Below, in pieces: positions 5,681 through 10,309 of a stretch of 10,309 bases of DNA. Position 1 is the first letter of the stretch. Each line of letters begins with the position of its first letter. The notes under the pieces were generated by a model. The model did no database searches, had not been told where the DNA came from, and saw only the letters and a list, made by a program, of their open reading frames with translations. The position numbers and the translations under genes are program-made. The DNA is from Flavobacteriales bacterium UBA7690. GTDB lineage: Bacteria; Bacteroidota; Bacteroidia; Flavobacteriales_F; PHOS-HE28. The stretch covers positions 1-10,309 of the forward strand of contig DLGQ01000095.1 in assembly GCA_002482775.1 (NCBI GenBank), written 5' to 3'.

Positions 5681-8480
5681 CGCGGTGCAATAAAGGTATC
5701 CTCACCTCGAAACGACCGGCCTCTGTCTTCACTTCCACTGGCCGTGGTGTGATGGCCGTGTAGCGTTTGACGATGCTGTCCAGTCCAAAGCCAGTTGATC
5801 TCGGGGCTGAAGCACGTGGCCGCACATCGTTCCGCACCACCAGGACATCACCCTCCATGGAAAGCTCCACACGAAGCGGTTGTTGCTTGGTGGCCGTGTT
5901 GTGTTTCAAGGCGTTCTCCACTAGCAATTGAAGTGTCAAGGGTACGATGAAGTAGGTCTTGGACCCGTTCTCCAAGTGGATGAGCAGGTCAATGGCGTTG
6001 CCGAAACGGCGTTGTTCCAGTCCGAAGTAGTGTTTCAGCAATTCCAGTTCCTCACTTAGCGGGATCAGGTCCTTATCGCGCACCACGAGCATGCTGCGGA
6101 AGAAGGTGCTCAGTGCATCCACATGCTCCACCGCCTTGTCACGGTCGGTCTCGATCAATGCCACCAACGTGTTGAAGCTGTTGAAGAGGAAGTGTGGATC
6201 CACCTGACTGCGCAGGGCTTCGAGCTGGTACCTCACCTTCTCCTGCTCCACGCGTTCCTTATCGCGCAAGCGTGCGTCACGCGCCTTGGAGAACATGATC
6301 ACCAACGCCAAAAGCACGAGTACGATGGGAACCACGAACTCCCAACGGCGCCACCACGGTTCCGAGACCTCGACCGTAAGGATGCGCCACGGCGATGCGG
6401 GACCGGGTTCGCCCACGAAGGCACGCAGATGCAGCCGGTGTGTGCCCGGGGAAAGGCCGGGCAAGGCGAATTCACGGTCGCGCGTGCGCACGGTACGCCC
6501 GTCATCCATGCGATACTCGAAGTGGAGCGCTGCGGGGTCGGCGTAGTACAGCGCGGTGAAATGGATGGTGATGTCGTTGCGGTCGTGCGTGGTGCGGATG
6601 AGGGTATCGGTGGGGAAACGGACGCCGTTCACGACCATGTCGGTGATGATGACGGGCACATCCGGCTGGAAATGCTGTTCGTCCGGATCGATCCGCACCA
6701 ATCCTTGATCACTGCCGAACCACAAAGCTCCATGGCGATCCTGGGCCACGACGTTCAGTTGGGCTTGGATCCCTTCCAGTCCGAAACGCGAGGTCAGGTC
6801 CGTCCACTTTCCGGTGCGCGGGTCCAGCGCCATGGTCCCCGTGCTACCAAAAGCAATGGCACGTCCGTGTGTCCAACCCAGTGCGAACAGATCACCATCG
6901 AACGGCGATCGGCCCGCCCCGACACAGGAGAGGTTGGTAGCACCCACGTTGCACAAGCCGGTGGACGGGCCACAGGTCCACACCCCACCGCGATCGTCAC
7001 TGACCAACGAATAGTAGGTGCGAGCATTGGATGAGAGCGGCACCGCGACACCTTCATCCCAGCGTAGTACGCCGCGGCCATCGGTAGCGATCAATGCATG
7101 ATCCCCGCCCAACGGCAGCACATCGAAGGTGAATCCCTCGGTACCCTCCAGGATCTCGAAGCGCCCTGCGCTCCAGCGGGAAACGCCATCCAGAGTGGCG
7201 AACCAAACGGAATCCCCGTGCGCACGTACAGCAAGCACGTTCTCATTCCCTAGGCCGTTGGACCGATCGAAATGCTGATGAACGCCGGTGGGAGAAATAG
7301 CATGCACACCATCACCGAACGTAGCGGCCCACACGGTGCCATCTGCACTCGAAGCGAGGGAAACAATGGGCGTGCGGGGATCAAGATCCAAGGGCACCTT
7401 GATGACCTTGGCGTTCTCCGAGAATGCTGTGGCGTGGTGAAAAAGGCCTTCGCTGGAAGCGAACCAGATGCGATCATCGCGGTCCACGCACAGCGCAGAA
7501 ATACCCTGCATATCCACGCCTTCATGTTCCGGGACGAAAAGCACAGCCGGATCTGCGCGATGGATGCGCTCGGTACCATCGCACCACCACACCGCACCTT
7601 CGCGATCCGGGAAAAGGCCCATGCTGCGGTGCCGGTTCTCGCTCAGTGTCCTATCCTGGGTGTAGGTCGTCCATTCATCCAACCCGAGCAACACCACGCC
7701 TTGGCGTTCGGTCCCGGCCCATACCATATCGGCATGTACAGCGATGCTCACCACAGGGCCGTGGGTCCATTCCGGATCGATGCTGCGGCGCAGCGTTGTG
7801 CCGGGCCGCCAGGAGAAGACCCCACCTCCATCGGTACCAGCGTACACGAGTCCCGTGTGGTCCACTGCCACGCAGAGGATCAGATTATCAGGAGCGCCTT
7901 TGGACGCATCGAAGGATCCCATCACGCGACCATCAGCACACACCGCCACCCCTTGGTCCGTACCCGCTACGATGCGGCCATCGGGCAGCAGGGCAAGGCC
8001 GTTGACGTGATCATCGGGCAGGCCCGCGCGGGTATTGAGGCGGTTCACGTTCCCCGCGTCGTAGGTCCACAACCCCGCTCCGTAGGTGGCCAAATGGATA
8101 CGCCCATCCGTACCCACAGTGATGGCGCGCACCGGATGTTCAGCCAGCAAGGGGTCGATCAGCAACGTATCACACCGATCATTGTCGCAGCGTAGTAGAG
8201 TGCCGTCCGCAAGTGCCGCCACCACGCCACGACCAATGGTGGCGATGGCATTTACGCGGATCTTCTCCGTGCGCAGGATCACGTCCACCTGCTCGCCATC
8301 GGTGCGCATGATCCCGATATCCGCGCCCATCCAGAGCAGACCGAGCGTATCCTGTGTGATGCAGAGTATCGCGGGGCGTTGCTGGCCTGGGCTCATTACC
8401 AACGACCGGTGCAAGGGGAACTGCGCCGCAGAAGCACCTGCGATCAGCACGAAGGCCAGGGCGATCGCACGGCGCATCAT
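5661..8480 (-). CDS. LytS-type sensor histidine kinase with periplasmic beta-propeller
   Basis: This is a 939-residue inner-membrane sensor. A signal sequence (about 1-19) is followed by two-component-regulator propeller repeats (about 30-605), visible as recurring blocks such as VDHTGLVYAGTDGGGVFSW, VDRDDRIWFASSEGLF and VAQDRHGALWFGSDQGLVR. A Y_Y_Y-type immunoglobulin-like domain (about 634-705, FTALYYADPAALHFEYRMD) leads to a single transmembrane helix (about 715-731). A coiled segment follows, then a His_kinase (PF06580) region with QVDPHFLFNSFN, whose His763 is the phosphorylation site. The ATPase N-box is QLLVENALKHN (Asn856) and the G-box is STGFGLDSIVKRY. All catalytic motifs are present. 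The ATG at 8480 overlaps the upstream YceI stop by four bases (ATGA); a second ATG follows at once at 8477. The propeller probably senses an envelope ligand or a partner protein. It passes phosphate to the coupled LytTR regulator. Confidence 0.94.
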   Translation of the reverse strand: MMRRAIALAFVLIAGASAAQFPLHRSLVMSPGQQRPAILCITQDTLGLLWMGADIGIMRTDGEQVDVILRTEKIRVNAIATIGRGVVAALADGTLLRCDNDRCDTLLIDPLLAEHPVRAITVGTDGRIHLATYGAGLWTYDAGNVNRLNTRAGLPDDHVNGLALLPDGRIVAGTDQGVAVCADGRVMGSFDASKGAPDNLILCVAVDHTGLVYAGTDGGGVFSWRPGTTLRRSIDPEWTHGPVVSIAVHADMVWAGTERQGVVLLGLDEWTTYTQDRTLSENRHRSMGLFPDREGAVWWCDGTERIHRADPAVLFVPEHEGVDMQGISALCVDRDDRIWFASSEGLFHHATAFSENAKVIKVPLDLDPRTPIVSLASSADGTVWAATFGDGVHAISPTGVHQHFDRSNGLGNENVLAVRAHGDSVWFATLDGVSRWSAGRFEILEGTEGFTFDVLPLGGDHALIATDGRGVLRWDEGVAVPLSSNARTYYSLVSDDRGGVWTCGPSTGLCNVGATNLSCVGAGRSPFDGDLFALGWTHGRAIAFGSTGTMALDPRTGKWTDLTSRFGLEGIQAQLNVVAQDRHGALWFGSDQGLVRIDPDEQHFQPDVPVIITDMVVNGVRFPTDTLIRTTHDRNDITIHFTALYYADPAALHFEYRMDDGRTVRTRDREFALPGLSPGTHRLHLRAFVGEPGPASPWRILTVEVSEPWWRRWEFVVPIVLVLLALVIMFSKARDARLRDKERVEQEKVRYQLEALRSQVDPHFLFNSFNTLVALIETDRDKAVEHVDALSTFFRSMLVVRDKDLIPLSEELELLKHYFGLEQRRFGNAIDLLIHLENGSKTYFIVPLTLQLLVENALKHNTATKQQPLRVELSMEGDVLVVRNDVRPRASAPRSTGFGLDSIVKRYTAITPRPVEVKTEAGRFEVRIPLLHRDEHSDR

Positions 8481-9037
8481 GGAGCCGTGCCGGGTGGTTC
8501 GAACAACGCATCGACCTTCACGTTCACCACGGCCGCCACTTTCTGTTGCACCACGCGGGGAATGCGGATCTCGTGCTCGTCCACCGCCACGTCGAAGGTG
8601 GTGGTCACCCGGATACCATCTTCCGTGACCACCAATTTGCACGGGATGATGCGCTCGCGTTTCACGCCGTGTATGGCAAGGTCGCCCTTGGCGCGTACGT
8701 TGTGGGTACCCGGAACGGCCAGATCCACACTTTCGATGATACGGCCACTGAACGTGGCATGTGGGAACGTGCGCGAGACCATGTAGTTCTCGTTGAAATG
8801 CTCCCGTTGCAGGGGTGCGTTGAAACCTTCGAATTCAACGATGGGGATCTGGAAGGCAAAGGCACGTGTGGCCACGTCAAGTACACCGGTGGAACGTTGG
8901 TTCTCCGCTGAGATCCGTTCCAACGGTGCCTCACTCGCGAAGCTGACCAAGGAACGCTTCAACCGCCACTTACCACTGTCCTGCGCGGAAAGGGCTGTGG
9001 CAACAAGGAGAAGTGGTAGGATGTGGTACAGGCGCAT
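8477..9037 (-). CDS. YceI-family lipocalin-like protein (copy 2), coupled to the sensor kinase
   Basis: This is a 186-residue exported protein with a signal peptide (about 1-19, ending TALSAQD) and a YceI fold. Its conserved blocks match copy 1: SLVSFASEAPLERISAEN (29-46), HFNENYMVSRTFPHATFSG (80-98), GDLAIHGVKRE (118-128) and EIRIPRVV (156-163). The cavity-lining and strand residues have diverged elsewhere, so it is an ancient paralogue rather than a recent copy. One Cys (133) lies in the barrel. The start at 9037 gives a clean signal peptide; longer starts up to 9220 would run into the hydrolase gene. Its stop overlaps the start of the LytS kinase by 4 nt, and this coupling suggests a role in signal perception, perhaps delivering or scavenging a lipid ligand. 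That role is inference. Confidence 0.93.
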   Translation of the reverse strand: MRLYHILPLLLVATALSAQDSGKWRLKRSLVSFASEAPLERISAENQRSTGVLDVATRAFAFQIPIVEFEGFNAPLQREHFNENYMVSRTFPHATFSGRIIESVDLAVPGTHNVRAKGDLAIHGVKRERIIPCKLVVTEDGIRVTTTFDVAVDEHEIRIPRVVQQKVAAVVNVKVDALFEPPGTAP

Positions 9038-9063
9038 GCCGTGATCCGGAACGAACGTCGTGC

Positions 9064-9098
9064 CGAAAATACGGGTACGCTCAGCGCATGATGCAAAA
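9064..9098 (-). promoter_or_regulatory. probable promoter of the yceI2-lytS-lytR unit
   Basis: On the minus strand TTTTG (9098-9094) is followed after 22 bases by TATTTTCG (9071-9064), one mismatch from TAnnTTTG. The spacing fits the 17-23 bases reported between TTG and TAnnTTTG in Flavobacterium promoters. The -33 element lies inside the 3' end of the hydrolase gene, and the -7 element lies in the 43-base gap. A start near 9058 would give a leader of about 21 bases. Confidence 0.45.
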
Positions 9099-10223
9099 CA
9101 CGCGCGATACCAGCCCCGAACCGGAGATGACGATAAGCGTGTAGGAACCGGGTTCGAGCGTGGAAACATCCAATGGCACTCCGGCGAAGGTGCCTGCGAG
9201 AACAGCCCTGCCGCTCGCATCCACCGCTCGGTAACGCGCCCCCGCTGGCAGGTTGCTCACCGTGAGGAGGTCGCTGGCCGGAACCGGAGCGAGCGTCAAG
9301 GCTGGAATATCGCGGTCCAGCAGCGCCGTGGTCAGGCAGGTATGCTCGCCGATCACACGGGTGCTTTGCACGAGGCTATCGCGAAAAGCGGTCAACGCGC
9401 TGACATCATCGCGCAGAAAATGATCCAACCAGAGACCAGCAAGATCGATGGTGACATCGTGTTGCTCTTCGCGGGTGATGGTAAGGTCCGGCCCACAGGT
9501 GAGTTCACCGAAAGAGCAGGTGAAGCTGCTGGAAGCGAAATTGCAGTGCCCTCCACCCACCACGTTCACATAAGCTTTGCAGGAAGCGGGAACGGCGTCG
9601 TACATGGGCCGTTGGTTGGCATCGGGCGGTGTGATGCAATCCTCCGTGGCCGCGAAAACAAGCGTGGGCACATCAATGGAAGCCGAAGCGTTGATCGCCG
9701 AGGGGTTGGTTTCTGCCGCAGCGAAGTTGACCACGGCCTGAATGGAGGTGTTACCGGCGGCGGCGAGCATGCTGGCTCCACCACCCATGCTATGCCCCAT
9801 CAGCGCCGTGGCCGGGGCGACGTGCCCGAAGAACGGGGACAAAGGCTCCTCGTTAGCGGCCTGCATGGCGAGGGCCAGGAACGATAGATCAGCGCCGAAG
9901 GTGGCGTGGGCCGGTGAGAAGCCGCCTTCGGTGGTAGGAAGCACCAAGATGTACCCGCGAGGAACGAAACCGTCGCGCAGGTTGGTGTAGGCATCAACCG
10001 TCATCACGAAACCATGGCCGTGGATCAGGACGGGGAACACACCCGCTTCAATGGGTGCATCCTCCCCACCGCCGATGGCCGGGTAATGCACCACGCAAGG
10101 CAGGTCGCGGTCACGTCCCGGATCGTAGAACGAGATGGACCGTGTGCCCACGTTGAACGGTTGGGCATTGGCGTATGCGCTGCTCAGAAGGAGCGCAACC
10201 ACAAGGAGGCGGTGGGAGAACAT
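9081..10223 (-). CDS. secreted alpha/beta hydrolase with C-terminal T9SS sorting domain
   Basis: This is a 380-residue protein. A signal peptide (about 1-20, ending YANAQ) precedes an alpha/beta-hydrolase domain (about 35-290) of the chlorophyllase / PAF-acetylhydrolase-like type. It shows an oxyanion-hole block LIHGHGF (67-73) and a nucleophile elbow GHSMGGG with Ser145. Asp195 in FAATEDCITPP and His226 in GGGHCNF complete a plausible triad. Several cysteines (196, 215, 227, 236, 243) suggest disulfides, suiting an extracellular enzyme. The last roughly 68 residues (LAPVPASDLLTVSNL, then YRAVDASGRAVLAG, ending SYTLIVISGSGLVSRVF) form a type A T9SS sorting domain, so the protein should be secreted or surface-attached. 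The substrate is unknown; an ester or lipid is likely for the class. The start at 10223 begins the signal peptide. The downstream unit starts 43 bases later. Confidence 0.9.
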   Translation of the reverse strand: MFSHRLLVVALLLSSAYANAQPFNVGTRSISFYDPGRDRDLPCVVHYPAIGGGEDAPIEAGVFPVLIHGHGFVMTVDAYTNLRDGFVPRGYILVLPTTEGGFSPAHATFGADLSFLALAMQAANEEPLSPFFGHVAPATALMGHSMGGGASMLAAAGNTSIQAVVNFAAAETNPSAINASASIDVPTLVFAATEDCITPPDANQRPMYDAVPASCKAYVNVVGGGHCNFASSSFTCSFGELTCGPDLTITREEQHDVTIDLAGLWLDHFLRDDVSALTAFRDSLVQSTRVIGEHTCLTTALLDRDIPALTLAPVPASDLLTVSNLPAGARYRAVDASGRAVLAGTFAGVPLDVSTLEPGSYTLIVISGSGLVSRVFCIMR

Positions 10224-10309
10224 GTTCGGTGCAACAAGTTGGTAAAGAATTGGTTCGGTTTGGATACTGATGCCTAATTTCCATCGGCTTTTTCGCATCC
10301 GGCTCTCGC
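10224..10309. other. upstream region of the hydrolase gene
   Basis: These 86 bases at the window edge are more AT-rich than the surrounding genes, as expected for a promoter region. I could not find a convincing TAnnTTTG element or hairpin, and there is no supportable coding sequence. Confidence 0.4.

Noticed and set aside
4640..5752. Open frame of 370 codons on the plus strand
   Set aside because: It is antisense to the LytTR regulator, which has intact receiver and DNA-binding domains. Long antisense frames are common at this GC content.
6123..7034. Open frame of 303 codons on the plus strand
   Set aside because: It is antisense to the kinase, Y_Y_Y and transmembrane regions of the sensor, whose motifs are all on the minus strand.
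7272..8195. Open frame of 307 codons on the plus strand
   Set aside because: It is a shadow of the propeller region of the sensor kinase. The product is composition-driven, with no domain.
1..10309. CRISPR arrays, insertion sequences, tRNA or rRNA genes, prophage or defence genes
   Set aside because: I saw no regularly spaced repeats, transposase or integrase motifs, tRNA-like cloverleaf or phage proteins. The window looks like stable chromosome with uniform composition.

Overview
The window looks like chromosome from a high-GC member of the Bacteroidota, probably in or near the Flavobacteriales. The sequence-based reasons are a type IX secretion (T9SS)-style C-terminal sorting domain on a secreted hydrolase, a DUF5777-family outer-membrane barrel, a propeller-type LytS sensor paired with a LytTR regulator, mostly absent Shine-Dalgarno sequences, and promoter elements of the TTG / TAnnTTTG type. 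GC is high and looks uniform. I saw no mobile elements, tRNA, rRNA or CRISPR.

Layout. Positions 1-1391 are on the plus strand: the 3' end of citrate synthase (gltA), a 73-residue two-helix membrane protein, and a tandem-domain universal stress protein. A 35-bp convergent gap holding a possible hairpin separates these from the rest. Everything from 1427 to 10223 is on the minus strand. In transcription order it runs: (a) a secreted T9SS-type alpha/beta hydrolase (10223-9081); (b) a three-gene regulatory unit of YceI-like lipocalin, propeller/LytS histidine kinase and LytTR response regulator (9037-4925), with a 4-nt overlap at the first junction and a 20-nt overlap at the second; (c) an unrecognised 90-residue protein (4837-4565); (d) a tightly packed five-gene unit (4508-1427) of two-domain cytochrome-like lipoprotein, one-domain cytochrome-like lipoprotein, OB-fold (tRNA_anti-like) exported protein, second YceI lipocalin and DUF5777 beta-barrel. 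A perfect TAnnTTTG -7 element sits just ahead of unit (d), and a near-consensus promoter sits ahead of unit (b).

How the parts may work together (inference). Unit (d) is a set of envelope proteins: heme lipoproteins, a lipocalin of a family that binds isoprenoid lipids, a small OB-fold protein and an outer-membrane barrel. This would suit a redox, lipid or quinone-handling module, or an electron conduit across the outer membrane. Unit (b) supplies a sensor and regulator next door, and its kinase is translationally coupled to a second YceI protein. The most unusual direct observation is that the three homologous cytochrome-like domains of unit (d) carry three different heme-motif spacings: CX5CH, CX4CH and CX2CH.
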